Shown here one piece after another: positions 17,360 through 26,025 of a stretch of DNA of 64,000 nt. Below the pieces are notes generated by a model, which saw only the letters and a program-made list of their open reading frames with translations, ran no database searches and had not been told where the DNA came from. Location of the stretch: positions 16,042 to 80,041 of the forward strand of contig NZ_AUCP01000028.1 of the NCBI RefSeq assembly GCF_000429825.1, written 5' to 3'. Position 1 is the first letter of the stretch. Each line of letters opens with the position of its first letter. A program made the translations under genes and the position numbers. This DNA is from Cohnella thermotolerans DSM 17683 (GTDB lineage: Bacteria > Bacillota > Bacilli > Paenibacillales > Paenibacillaceae).

Positions 17360-17394
17360 ACGCCCGGAACGGGCATTCGAAAGGCGGCGATACC

Positions 17395-18279
17395 GTGAGA
17401 AAGCGAAGCTGGATACGGAAGCAGGGCTGGATGGGTTACGCGTTTATCCTGCCGAACATGCTGGGGATACTGCTGTTCTTCATCCTGCCCGCCTTGTTCT
17501 CCTTCGGTCTTATGTTCACCGACTACCAATTTTCCAACCCGAACGTGTCGTTCACCGGCTTGGACAACTTCAGGCGTCTGTTCCATGACGAGCAGTTTTA
17601 CGGCGCCATCCGGCATACGGCCATCTTCCTGCTGTCCGTCCCCGTATCGCTCGTGCTGGCGTTCGCCACGGCGCTCGTGCTGAATCGCAGCGTTTATCTC
17701 AAAGGCTTGCTTCGGGGCATGTTTTTCCTCCCGTACGTCTCCAGCGGCGTTGCCGTCGCATTCGTCTGGATGCTGCTGTTCCAGCCGACGAACGGCCCGA
17801 TCAACGAGATTCTTCGCGGGATCGGCGTCGCCTCGCCGCCGGGCTGGTTCGCCGACCCGGACACGGCGATGTACGCCATCGACGTCGTCCAGATCTGGTT
17901 CATGCTCGGCTACAACATGATCATCTATCTGGCGGCGCTTCAGGAAATATCGCCCGAGCAGCTGGAGGCGGCCCGGATCGACGGCGCGCGGACCCGGACG
18001 ATCACGTGGCGGATCGTCTGGCCGCTCGTCAGTCCGACCACGTTCCTGCTGCTCGTCACCGGACTCATCATGACGATGAAGTCGTTCGCGCTGATCCAGG
18101 CGATTACGCAGGGCGGACCGGGGAGCAGCACGACGATATTGTCCCTGTACGTCTACAAAACGGCATTCAGCTATTACGAGATGGGCTACGCCTCGACGAT
18201 CTCCTGGTTTCTGTTCGCCGTCATCATGGCCGTCACCGTCGTTCAGTGGATCGGCCAGAAGCGCTGGGTGCATTACTAA
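17395..18279 (+). CDS. Sugar ABC transporter permease (MalF/UgpA type)
   Basis: A protein of 294 aa with six membrane segments and the EAA loop EQLEAARIDGARTRTITW. It starts at GTG with an AAGGCGG-type site. It is the first channel subunit of the importer whose binding protein is at 15984. Confidence 0.93.
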   Translation: MRKRSWIRKQGWMGYAFILPNMLGILLFFILPALFSFGLMFTDYQFSNPNVSFTGLDNFRRLFHDEQFYGAIRHTAIFLLSVPVSLVLAFATALVLNRSVYLKGLLRGMFFLPYVSSGVAVAFVWMLLFQPTNGPINEILRGIGVASPPGWFADPDTAMYAIDVVQIWFMLGYNMIIYLAALQEISPEQLEAARIDGARTRTITWRIVWPLVSPTTFLLLVTGLIMTMKSFALIQAITQGGPGSSTTILSLYVYKTAFSYYEMGYASTISWFLFAVIMAVTVVQWIGQKRWVHY

Positions 18280-18354
18280 GCAATTCGAACGCAACGTCAC
18301 GGATCGCGCATGAAAGCGCCGAAGGACATACGAATTGGAAAGGAGCGATGCCGG

Positions 18355-19182
18355 ATGAGCGATTCGGCCGGCAATCCGAAGGTGAAGCTGCCAGCAACGA
18401 TTGCGATGCTGGTCGCCGGGGTGTTCATGATCCTTCCGTTCCTGTGGATGATCAGCACGTCTTTCCAGACCCCGAGCGAAGTTTTCGTCCGCTGGCTGCC
18501 TTCCCGGCTCGATTGGAGCAACCACGTCCGGATCTGGACGGGAAGCTACAGCTTCGTCTCGTATTACCTGAATTCCCTTAAGGTGTCGGTGATTGGAACG
18601 ATCGGCGCCGTGTTCATGTCCTCCCTCGCGGCGTACGGCTTCGCCCGGATCGAATTCAAGGGGCGCGACGCGCTGTTCCTCGTCTATCTGTCGATGATGA
18701 TGATTCCGCCGCAGGTCATTTTCGTGCCGAAGTTCATTCTCTTCAACTGGATGCACATTTACAACACCCATTGGGCGCTTATTCTTCCGGGGATGTTCTC
18801 GATTTTCGGCGTGTTTATGCTCAGGCAATTTTTCATGGGCGTTCCGAAGGAGATCACCGAATCCGCGTTCATCGACGGGGCGGGGCATTTCAAAATTTTC
18901 TCCCGGCTCAACCTGCCGCTCGCCAAACCCGCGCTCGCCACGTTCGCGATCATCGATTTCTCCTGGCAATGGAACGACTACGAGAATGCGCTCGTGTTTC
19001 TGACAAGTCCGAAGCTGTACACGATTCCGCTCGGCCTGCAAAATTTCATTCTCGAGAACAACGTCGATTACAACGGGATGATGGCGGCGGCCTCGGCGGC
19101 GATTTTGCCCATGATCGCCATTTTTCTGATCGGCCAGAAATATATCATTCAAGGAATCTCCAGCTCCGCCGTCAAGGGCTGA
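18355..19182 (+). CDS. Carbohydrate ABC transporter permease (MalG/UgpE type)
   Basis: A protein of 275 aa with six membrane segments, the EAA loop EITESAFIDGAGHFKIFS and a C-terminal SSAVKG tail. The ATG at 18355 has AAAGGAG 9 nt upstream and is preferred over the ATG at 18310. It is the second channel subunit and the last gene of the 13331-19182 locus. Confidence 0.93.
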   Translation: MSDSAGNPKVKLPATIAMLVAGVFMILPFLWMISTSFQTPSEVFVRWLPSRLDWSNHVRIWTGSYSFVSYYLNSLKVSVIGTIGAVFMSSLAAYGFARIEFKGRDALFLVYLSMMMIPPQVIFVPKFILFNWMHIYNTHWALILPGMFSIFGVFMLRQFFMGVPKEITESAFIDGAGHFKIFSRLNLPLAKPALATFAIIDFSWQWNDYENALVFLTSPKLYTIPLGLQNFILENNVDYNGMMAAASAAILPMIAIFLIGQKYIIQGISSSAVKG

Positions 19183-19267
19183 ATCGGTTGACGCCTTCCA
19201 CCCGGCATTTTGCCCCCCGTTCTGGTACAATGGAAGCAGTTCGATATGCGGGACAAGGAGAGAAGGC

Positions 19268-19846
19268 ATGAAATTCGGGTTCGACATAGACGATACGCTG
19301 ATTAATTTGAGGGAACACGCCTTTCGCTTGTACCAGAAGAAGCTGAACCGGGCCGTCGAGCCGGAGCGGTTCCACGAGCTGACATGCGTGCCCATTCACA
19401 GCCTGTTCGGGTTGTCGGCCGAAGAAGGCGGCCGGATGTGGAACAGCCTCCGGGACGAAATTTATTATACGGACTGCCCGCCTTTTCCGGGTGCGGTCGA
19501 GGCGCTGCAGCAGCTCGTGCGCCAGGGGCACGAAGTGTACTACATTACCGCGCGGACGGCCGAGCATTGCGAGCGGACGAAAGCCTGGATCGTTCAAGCC
19601 GGCTTCCCGGTCGAGGAGGGCCGCTTCTATTGCGGGATGGGCGATACGGAGAAGGTTCATATCATCCGCAAGCTTGGTCTGGACTATTACTTCGACGACA
19701 AGCCCGCCGTACTCGATACGCTCTCGGACTTGACTTTGCGGGTATATGTCAGGGACAATTCCTACAACCGGCATCTCAACTTTCCGCGCATCGTCTCCTG
19801 GAGCGAGCTGCCGGGCATCGTGGCGGAGCATGCCGGGGAGCGATAG
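19268..19846 (+). CDS. Putative 5'(3')-deoxyribonucleotidase / HAD nucleotidase
   Basis: A protein of 192 aa in the HAD superfamily, probably dephosphorylating a nucleotide or similar small phosphate ester. Motif I is FGFDIDDTL (nucleophile Asp in FDID), motif II is YYITAR, and motif III/IV is YYFDDKP. Length and motifs fit the NT5C/YqfW-like nucleotidase group. The ATG has AAGGAGAGAAGGC upstream. A TACAAT -10 box is at 19226-19231. Confidence 0.8.
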   Translation: MKFGFDIDDTLINLREHAFRLYQKKLNRAVEPERFHELTCVPIHSLFGLSAEEGGRMWNSLRDEIYYTDCPPFPGAVEALQQLVRQGHEVYYITARTAEHCERTKAWIVQAGFPVEEGRFYCGMGDTEKVHIIRKLGLDYYFDDKPAVLDTLSDLTLRVYVRDNSYNRHLNFPRIVSWSELPGIVAEHAGER

Positions 19847-19881
19847 CGCACCGCCCGTCGCGAAATTCCCGGCGGCAATGT

Positions 19882-19887
19882 TATAAT
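19882..19887 (+). promoter_or_regulatory. -10 box of the ArsR gene
   Basis: TATAAT lies 74 nt before the ATG at 19961 and overlaps an in-frame upstream ATG at 19886. That supports the downstream start for the regulator. Confidence 0.5.
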
Positions 19888-19960
19888 GAAAGGAGCGGAC
19901 GCCCGATCGAACGGCGGGCGGGCTGCTCCCCATTTTCTTAGGAAAGCGGAGTCGTCGGGA

Positions 19961-20278
19961 ATGGACAAACAGAGCAACCTGACTATTATGAAAGTGCTGT
20001 CGAACGAAACCCGCCTCAGCATTTTGCAGTGGCTCAAGAATCCGGAACGAAACTTCGAGCCGCAGCATTTTCCGGCCGGATGCGAGTTCCGAGGCGGAGT
20101 GTGCGTAGGCAGCATCCAGGAGAAGTGCGGCTTGGCGCAATCGGTCGTGTCCGGCTATTTGGCGATGATGCAGAAGGCGGGTTTGCTGGAATCGAGAAGA
20201 ATCGGCCAATGGACGTATTACCGCCGCAACGAGCCCAAGATCGAGGAGTTCGTCCGCAGCCTGAAGGCGGATTTATAG
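19961..20278 (+). CDS. ArsR/SmtB family transcriptional regulator
   Basis: A winged-helix repressor of 105 aa. The HTH spans about residues 45-75 (CVGSIQEKCGLAQSVVSGYLAMM) and the wing is QWTYYRRNE. Three cysteines (FPAGCEFRGGVCVGSIQEKC) lie at the start of the HTH. They might bind a metal or a reactive compound, but the classical CxCxxC metal site is missing. An ene-reductase gene follows at 20656, and regulators of this subgroup often sit beside such flavoenzymes, so it may control it (inference). Confidence 0.85.
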   Translation: MDKQSNLTIMKVLSNETRLSILQWLKNPERNFEPQHFPAGCEFRGGVCVGSIQEKCGLAQSVVSGYLAMMQKAGLLESRRIGQWTYYRRNEPKIEEFVRSLKADL

Positions 20279-20292
20279 CGGATAGCGACGAG

Positions 20293-20317
20293 GCCCGGGA
20301 GATCCCGGGCTTTTTTT
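20293..20317 (+). terminator. Intrinsic terminator of the ArsR gene
   Basis: GCCCGGG-AGAT-CCCGGGC is followed by seven T residues, 15 nt after the stop at 20278. Confidence 0.92.
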
Positions 20318-20324
20318 GGCGCTT

Positions 20325-20517
20325 GCGGACCGTGAATCCCTTATTTCGCGGCCGAAAGCGTTTTGGGGAAGCGCAACGGACCGTAAAGCCTTTATTCGCT
20401 TGAAGCGGAGCGTTATTCGAGGAAAATCCGAGCGATAACGGAATGACGGTCCGTTAGATCGCCGATAACGTGATTTTTCGACAAATAGCGGCCTGTGTGT
20501 CCGTTACGATCGGTTCC
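20325..20517. repeat. Interspersed intergenic repeat, copy 1 (193 nt)
   Basis: This non-coding stretch aligns without gaps, over 193 nt, to 37128-37320. Shared landmarks stand at the same offsets: AACGnACCGTA at +50, AAATCCGAG at +99, and a closing (T/C)CGTTACGATCGGTTCC. The motif AACGnACCGT or its complement occurs several times, so the element can fold on itself. It fills the gap between the ArsR terminator and the ene-reductase promoter (20518-20655, where GATATATAATGG near 20600 is the likely -10 region). Confidence 0.7.
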
Positions 20518-20655
20518 GAGAACGATCTCCCCGGGCCAACTTACGGGCGCGATCGTGCATGTCGGTCACTCCGTTGCATTTACATATCTATAAATATAGA
20601 TATATAATGGAGAATGGGTAAACTATTCCGAGTTTTTCTCCAGGAGGGATTTCAT

Positions 20656-21771
20656 ATGCCAACAACGTCTCCGAACGTTCAACTGCTGTTCCAACCTTTC
20701 TCCGGCGGCAAGCTGGAGTTGTCCAACCGCATCGTCATGGCGCCGATGACCCGCTGCTTCTCGCCGGGAGGCGTGCCCGGTCCGGACGTGGCCGCTTACT
20801 ACCGCCGGCGCGCCGAGAACGGCGTCGGGCTGATCGTCACGGAAGGAACCGTCATCGACCATCCCGCGGCCGCGGCCGACCGGGACGTTCCTCATTTCTA
20901 CGGGGAGCGTGCCTTGGAGGGTTGGGCCCAGGTCGTCAAGGAAGTGCATGAAGCGGGCGGACGCATCATTCCGCAAATTTGGCACGTCGGCATGTCGCGC
21001 AATCCGGCCACGTTCCCGGAATCGGACACGAAGCCGGTCGGTCCTTCCGGCTATTCCGCTCCGAACGTGAAGACGGGCGAGCCGCTCTCCGAGCAAGAGA
21101 TCGCCTACCTGGTCGAAGCCTACGGCAGAGCCGCCGGCGAGGCGAAGCGGCTTGGCTTCGACGGCGTGGAAATTCACGGCGCACACGGGTATCTGATCGA
21201 CCAGTTTTTCTGGGAAGAGACGAACAAGCGGACGGACCGCTACGGCGGCGGCTTGGTGGAGAGGACGCGGTTCGCGGTCGAAGTGATCGAAGCTTGCCGC
21301 CGCGCCGTCGGCCCTGATTTTCCGATCGTGCTGCGCTTGTCCCAGTGGAAGCCGCTCGATTACAAAGCCAAGCTGGCCTCGACGCCGGAGCAGCTCGAGA
21401 AGTTTCTGGAGCCGCTGGCGCTCGCGGGCGTCGACATTTTCCACTGCTCGACCCGCCGCTTCTGGGAACCGGAGTTCGAAGGCTCGGACCTCAACTTCGC
21501 GGGGTGGACGAAGAAGCTGACCGGGAAGCCGACGATCACGGTAGGGTCAGTAGGCCTGGACACCGAGTTCACGCAGTTGTTCTCGGAAGGCAAAGGAGCG
21601 AACGTCAACGGGCTGGAGGGACTGCTGGAGCGGCTTGAGCGGCAAGAGTTCGACCTTGTCGCGGTCGGCCGCGCGCTTCTCGCCGATCCGGCCTGGGCGG
21701 CCAAAGTGCGCGACGGACGCACCGACGAGCTCGTTCCTTTCTCGCCGGAAGCGACAAAGAGTCTGAGCTGA
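20656..21771 (+). CDS. Old yellow enzyme family ene-reductase (NADH:flavin oxidoreductase)
   Basis: A TIM-barrel FMN enzyme of 371 aa that reduces activated C=C bonds of electrophilic compounds. It has the N-terminal FQPFSGGKLELSNRIVMAPMTR, the substrate-binding pair HGAHGYLIDQFF (His...His is changed to His-Gly-Ala-His), the TDRYGGG loop, and the FMN phosphate-binding end (VAVGRALLADP). The ATG at 20656 has AGGAGGG 8 nt upstream. It is single and follows the ArsR gene; a shared terminator follows at 21781. It is a different subfamily from the enzyme at 62634. Confidence 0.92.
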   Translation: MPTTSPNVQLLFQPFSGGKLELSNRIVMAPMTRCFSPGGVPGPDVAAYYRRRAENGVGLIVTEGTVIDHPAAAADRDVPHFYGERALEGWAQVVKEVHEAGGRIIPQIWHVGMSRNPATFPESDTKPVGPSGYSAPNVKTGEPLSEQEIAYLVEAYGRAAGEAKRLGFDGVEIHGAHGYLIDQFFWEETNKRTDRYGGGLVERTRFAVEVIEACRRAVGPDFPIVLRLSQWKPLDYKAKLASTPEQLEKFLEPLALAGVDIFHCSTRRFWEPEFEGSDLNFAGWTKKLTGKPTITVGSVGLDTEFTQLFSEGKGANVNGLEGLLERLERQEFDLVAVGRALLADPAWAAKVRDGRTDELVPFSPEATKSLS

Positions 21772-21780
21772 GACAATTGG

Positions 21781-21830
21781 ATCCCCGGAGAAGTCGAGCC
21801 GGCAAGGCGGCATCCTCCGGGGATTTTTTT
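21781..21830 (+). terminator. Terminator between convergent genes
   Basis: ATCCCCGGAG pairs with CTCCGGGGAT and is followed by TTTTTT. It lies 10 nt after the ene-reductase stop and just before the 3' end of the convergent AraC gene. Confidence 0.85.
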
Positions 21831-21836
21831 ATAGCT

Positions 21837-22655
21837 CTAGCTTCCGTTCGAGCGCGCCCGCTTTCGGTATTCGCTCGGGCTCATGCCGTGCAGTCTCCGA
21901 AATTGCGCGAGAAAGTGGTTGTAATTCGAATAGCCGACGTCGTAGCTGACTTCCGACGCGGTGCGGTCCGTATGCTCGAGCAGCAGCGCGGCCTGGCGGA
22001 TGCGCATCCGGTTCAGCGCATCGACGATGGACTGGCCCGTGTTCTCCTTGAACAGATGGGACAGCCTCGACGGCGACAGCCCGACGGAGCGGGCCAGCGC
22101 CCCGATCCGGACCGGCTCGCGCATATGGAGCGACAACCGGTGCAGCGTCTCCTCGACGCGGGCGTCCAGCTTGCGCCGCTCGCTCCGGGCGAGCAGCATC
22201 AGAATTTCGCGCAGCGCCGTGACGCCCAGCTCCTGCCAGTAGTCGCCCCGCTCGCGCGTATCCGACAGCAGCCGCCGGAACGCGCGGCCGATTCTTCGCC
22301 GCACGTATTCGTTCCCGGCCGGCCGAATATGCAGCGGCTCGCCGGGAAGCAAGTTCGCTTCGATCATCGGCGCGGAGAAATGCGCCCACACGAAGTGCCA
22401 GGTGCATCCGGGCGACGTCCCGTAGCGGTGCGGCGTCCCCGGCCCCAGCAGCGCGACGTCCCCCGCGCGGCACGTCTGCGTCTGCAGCCCGGGAACGCTG
22501 AAGTAGCCTTCGCCGCCGAGCGTATAGGCGATAAGCCAATCGTTCATGCCGGCGGGCCGATGGGCGGAATACGTATCCGGCTCGCGGAAATGGCCGGCGA
22601 TGAGCGTCCCCCCGCTGTCGTATCCGTATGCCGACGGACGATCGAAGTTCCTCAC
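21837..22655 (-). CDS. AraC family transcriptional regulator with cupin sensor domain
   Basis: A protein of 272 aa. The N-terminal cupin-type ligand domain (about residues 1-150; LLGPGTPHRYG, WHFVWAHF) is followed by a C-terminal double helix-turn-helix (GLSPSRLSHLFKENTG, YSNYNHFLAQFRRLHG). The GTG at 22655 has GGGGGAGG 6 nt upstream and is preferred over a far upstream start at 22820, which would overlap the divergent gene. It probably controls the divergent PhyH gene at 22819 and itself. Confidence 0.9.
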   Translation of the reverse strand: MRNFDRPSAYGYDSGGTLIAGHFREPDTYSAHRPAGMNDWLIAYTLGGEGYFSVPGLQTQTCRAGDVALLGPGTPHRYGTSPGCTWHFVWAHFSAPMIEANLLPGEPLHIRPAGNEYVRRRIGRAFRRLLSDTRERGDYWQELGVTALREILMLLARSERRKLDARVEETLHRLSLHMREPVRIGALARSVGLSPSRLSHLFKENTGQSIVDALNRMRIRQAALLLEHTDRTASEVSYDVGYSNYNHFLAQFRRLHGMSPSEYRKRARSNGS

Positions 22656-22818
22656 GCGCGCCTCCCCCTTCTTCTTTTCGCTAACAACAGCATATCGGAA
22701 TCGGCGGCAGCCGGCTAGAGGATAGCAGGATCGTGTGACTTTTCGGCAGCATGGAGAATTCTTCTCGGAAGAGGATGGAGCTAAGCTTAGAGCATATCCC
22801 TGACGAGGAGGAACCCTC

Positions 22819-23619
22819 ATGCTTCGACAATTGACCGAAGAGCAGAAGAGAAAATTCGATACCGAAGGCTATCTGGTCGTCCGCGGCCTGTTCGCGGAAG
22901 AGGAGCTGGCGGAGATCGACCGGACGTTCGCGGACATCGCGAACCGGATCGTCCCCGGCCATTTCGAGCCCGACCTGAGCGAAGGAGCCGCCGATCCGCT
23001 GAGACGTTATCCGCGGGTGATGCACCCGCACCGGTTCGACGAGACGTCCAAGAAATATATGCTTCATCCGCCGGTCATGGACGTGCTTGCCGATCTGTAC
23101 GGCGAAGAAGCGCTGGCCGCCCAGAGCATGTTCTATTACAAGCCGCCGGGAGCGCGCGGGCAGGCGCTTCACCAGGACAACTTCTACCTGAAGGTCGAAC
23201 CGGGCAACTGTATCGCGGCCTGGACGGCGATTGACGCGGCGGACGAGGAGAACGGCGGCCTGCTCGTCGTGCCCAAGACGAACGATTACGCCATCGTCTG
23301 TCCGGAATTGGCGGACGCGAAGGAGTCGTTCACGACCCATTACGTCAAGCCGCCGAAGGAGCAGAAGGCGGTGCCGGTCGTCATGGAGCGGGGGGACGTG
23401 CTCTTTTTTAACGGGAACCTCATTCACGGCTCCTACCGCAACAAGACGAAGGACCGCTTCCGGCGGGCGTTCATCTGCCATTACGCCAACGAATCGGCGG
23501 CGCGCATCTCCCATTTCTACAGGCCGCTATTCCGCGCGGACGGCACGGCGGTCGATCTGGAAGCGAACGAGGACGGGGGCCCTTGCGGCATGGAGTTCGA
23601 GGCTCTCTATCCCCACTGA
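22819..23619 (+). CDS. Phytanoyl-CoA dioxygenase family protein (PhyH)
   Basis: An Fe(II)/2-oxoglutarate oxygenase of 266 aa. The iron ligands appear as His and Asp of ALHQDNFYLKV and the distal His of NLIHGSYRNKT, with the 2-oxoglutarate Arg in FRRAF. The start has GAGGAGGAA upstream. It is divergent from the AraC regulator, a common pairing in Paenibacillaceae. The substrate is unknown. Confidence 0.9.
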   Translation: MLRQLTEEQKRKFDTEGYLVVRGLFAEEELAEIDRTFADIANRIVPGHFEPDLSEGAADPLRRYPRVMHPHRFDETSKKYMLHPPVMDVLADLYGEEALAAQSMFYYKPPGARGQALHQDNFYLKVEPGNCIAAWTAIDAADEENGGLLVVPKTNDYAIVCPELADAKESFTTHYVKPPKEQKAVPVVMERGDVLFFNGNLIHGSYRNKTKDRFRRAFICHYANESAARISHFYRPLFRADGTAVDLEANEDGGPCGMEFEALYPH

Positions 23620-23664
23620 GGCAAGCCGCCTTCCCGAAGTCTAGGCAGAGGCGATCTTCCGCAG

Positions 23665-23670
23665 TATAAT
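23665..23670 (+). promoter_or_regulatory. -10 box of the NUDIX gene
   Basis: TATAAT lies 4 nt before an in-frame ATG at 23674, which therefore cannot be the translated start. The ATG at 23713 with GAGGTGAT upstream is supported instead. Confidence 0.5.
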
Positions 23671-23712
23671 CGGATGATAACGCAGCTTGGACCTCGAGGT
23701 GATCTGCCGATC

Positions 23713-24270
23713 ATGGAAGCGAAATTTTGTTTGGCGTGCGGACGCGAGCTGGAGACGCGCGATATTGGCGGCACGCCGAGAAGGGCGTGTCCCTCGTGCA
23801 GCTTCGTGCATTGGGGCGATTACAGCATCGGCGTCGGCGCCCTGGTGATGAGAGACGGCAAAGTGCTGCTCGTGCGGCGGGCGCAGGAGCCGGGCAGGGG
23901 CTATTGGACGAATCCGGGCGGCTACGCCGAGCAGCTGGAGCGGATCGACGAGACCGTATGCCGGGAAGTGCTGGAGGAGACGGGAGTCGAAGCGGTCGTC
24001 GCGAGCGTGGCGGCGGTGCGGGATCAGCCGCGCGCCGTGCACAATTTGTACGTGGCGTTCTCCATGGACTACGTCGCGGGCGAGCCCGTCCCGGACGGGG
24101 TGGAAGTGGACGCCGCCGGCTTCTACAGCCCGGAAGAGATGGAGACGATGAACGTGGCGCCGTTCACGCGCTGGCTCGTCGACGTCGCGTTCCGCGGACG
24201 GTCGGAAGGCTTGACGGTCGACGCCGAACCGCTCGTTCCGCTTCCCGGCTACGGCTTGTTCCGCAGGTAA
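23713..24270 (+). CDS. NUDIX hydrolase with N-terminal zinc ribbon
   Basis: A protein of 185 aa that should hydrolyse a nucleoside diphosphate-linked compound. Residues about 5-27 have two Cys-x2-Cys pairs (FCLACG and ACPSC), as in NADH pyrophosphatase-like NUDIX proteins. The NUDIX box is GGYAEQLERIDETVCREVLEE (G-x5-E-x7-REVxEExG). The start choice is explained by the -10 box at 23665. Confidence 0.88.
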   Translation: MEAKFCLACGRELETRDIGGTPRRACPSCSFVHWGDYSIGVGALVMRDGKVLLVRRAQEPGRGYWTNPGGYAEQLERIDETVCREVLEETGVEAVVASVAAVRDQPRAVHNLYVAFSMDYVAGEPVPDGVEVDAAGFYSPEEMETMNVAPFTRWLVDVAFRGRSEGLTVDAEPLVPLPGYGLFRR

Positions 24271-24484
24271 AAGGGACGTTCGGAACTATTAAATATGGAC
24301 TCATATGGATTTTCGTGAGCATTCGGCGTCCGTTTAAACACAATCGCCCTCTACTTGGCTCTTTGGGCCAGGTGGGGGGCGATCTTCTTTGGGTTGTGTG
24401 CGGTTGCTGTCATGAAGGCTTGCTGTTGTCCCGCTTCTTCTTTCCCGAGGCACGGGTTCGTCCCTTTGGAGTGATTCTAAAGAT

Positions 24485-24532
24485 AGTATACTTTAAGTGC
24501 TAAAGTTAATGCACTCGGGGCAAGGTTATGAT
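24485..24532 (+). promoter_or_regulatory. Promoter with paired half-sites, copy A (importer operon)
   Basis: Half-sites AGTATACTT (24485-24493) and AATGCACTC (24508-24516) are 23 bp apart, with TGCTAAAG (24498-24505) between them. The -10 box TATGAT is at 24527-24532. A gapless 53-nt alignment to 31981-32033 gives 36 identities with the same spacing throughout. There is no good -35 box, so activator dependence is likely, presumably on the YesN regulator at 27777. The rest of the 338-nt gap 24271-24608 shows no other gene. Confidence 0.6.
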
Positions 24533-24608
24533 AAGACTGTGCACAGCGTATCGATAGGGTCCTAGCGGAAGGAAGAAGTCAAGACATCTTTGCAGGGGGT
24601 TGATTTCA

Positions 24609-25949
24609 TTGAGAAAAATGAAAACGTTTGTAACCGGCGCGACAGTGCTTGCCACTTGTCTTGCCCTCTTGAGCGCATGCGGGAACTCGGGTTCGAACGA
24701 TGCCGCCGGCGGCAACGCCGGAGCGGGAGGCGACTCCAAGGATAAGAAAATAACGTTGACGATGCTCGTGTCCGGGAATAAAGCCGCCGACGGCCAAGAC
24801 TTCGAGCTCGACGTGCTGCCGAAGATGGTCCACGAGAAGTTCCCGAACATCACCCTGGAAGTGCAGAAGCTTCCCGACGATCAGTACAACACGTCGATCA
24901 AGACGAAGCTGGCTGCGGGCGAAGGACCCGATTTCTTCCGGATTTGGCCGAGAATGGGCGGCGGCGCGAGCGTGATCGATCTGGCGAAGGCCGGCTATCT
25001 GGCGGACTTGTCGGATTTGCCCTTCATGAGCAAGATCAGCGACGGCGCGAGAGAAGATATGTCTTATGACGGCAAGGTGTACGGCATCGCGAAGGGCATC
25101 GACATGCTCGGTACTTACTATAATAAAGATCTGTTCCAAAAGGCCGGCATAACCGAAGTCCCGCAAAATTGGGAAGATTTCCTTGCCGCTTGCCAAAAGC
25201 TGAAGGACGCGGGCACGACTCCGATCGTTATGGGGGACAAAGACCCGTGGTGGATTCAGTTCGGCGCGTACCAGCTGGCGGCGAACACCGTCTATGCGGA
25301 AGACAAGGATTTCGACGTCAAGCTTCAAGCGGGCGAACGGAAGTTCACGGATTCGAAGTGGGTTCAAGCGTTCGAGATGTATAAGGAACTGTACGAGAAA
25401 GGCTATATCGCCAAAAACACGCTCGGTCTAGGCGGACCGCAAGCGACGCAGATGTTTATCGACGGCAAGGCGGCCATGACGTTCGACGGCACGTGGGATT
25501 ACCCGACGCTGACGGCCAAAGGAGCGGTCGACTTCGAACGCGGCTTCTTCCCGCTGCCAGGCAACGAGAAAGGCAAGCCGGTATGGCAAGCCGTCGCGAC
25601 GGCTGCCGGGTGGGGGGTCAACGCCAAGACCAAGAACCTGGATGCCGTCAAGGAAGTGCTGAATTATTGGTTCGACGACCAATCCGACCTGTTCAAGGAA
25701 TGGGTGAAGCTGAATCCGTCGATCAGCGCCTTTAACGGCGTGCCGCTTACCAACGATCTATATAAGGACTCTTACGAGCTGTACAAGAATAGCGGCAACT
25801 CCATCTACTTCGCGAACCAAATGTGGCCGAACGGCGTGGCCGACATCCTTCAGGTCAAATTCGGAGAGATCATTGGAGGACAGCGCACGACTCCGGAGGA
25901 CGTAACGAAAGCGATGCAGGACAAATTCGATCAGCTTTGGAATCCATAA
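24609..25949 (+). CDS. Sugar ABC transporter substrate-binding lipoprotein (family 1)
   Basis: A protein of 446 aa with signal peptide and lipobox Leu-Ser-Ala-Cys at about residue 24, a Gly/Ala linker, and a family-1 binding fold (ITLTMLVSGNKAADGQDFEL; YYNKDLFQKAG). TTG at 24609 is chosen because GGGGG stands 9 nt upstream; the ATG at 24618 is an alternative. A stem-loop separates it from the permease pair at 26026-27734. Kinase and regulator genes follow in the opposite orientation. The rhamnosidase at 33272, under the same kind of promoter, suggests a rhamnose-containing oligosaccharide as ligand (inference). Confidence 0.92.
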   Translation: MRKMKTFVTGATVLATCLALLSACGNSGSNDAAGGNAGAGGDSKDKKITLTMLVSGNKAADGQDFELDVLPKMVHEKFPNITLEVQKLPDDQYNTSIKTKLAAGEGPDFFRIWPRMGGGASVIDLAKAGYLADLSDLPFMSKISDGAREDMSYDGKVYGIAKGIDMLGTYYNKDLFQKAGITEVPQNWEDFLAACQKLKDAGTTPIVMGDKDPWWIQFGAYQLAANTVYAEDKDFDVKLQAGERKFTDSKWVQAFEMYKELYEKGYIAKNTLGLGGPQATQMFIDGKAAMTFDGTWDYPTLTAKGAVDFERGFFPLPGNEKGKPVWQAVATAAGWGVNAKTKNLDAVKEVLNYWFDDQSDLFKEWVKLNPSISAFNGVPLTNDLYKDSYELYKNSGNSIYFANQMWPNGVADILQVKFGEIIGGQRTTPEDVTKAMQDKFDQLWNP

Positions 25950-25974
25950 TTCGAGCCCGAGCATCGCCTGTCCA

Positions 25975-25995
25975 GGGGGACCTTATAGGTCCCCT
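25975..25995 (+). terminator. Stem-loop between binding-protein and permease genes
   Basis: GGGGACC-TTATA-GGTCCCC without a T-run lies between the stop at 25949 and the permease at 26026. It probably protects the upstream mRNA or weakens read-through. Confidence 0.55.
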
Positions 25996-26025
25996 TCCAA
26001 TTCGAACGGGAAAGGAATAACCACC

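Noticed and set aside
17263..19395. A minus-strand open frame of 710 codons
   Set aside because: It is antisense to two permease genes, crosses a terminator, and shows the same shadow composition without any domain.
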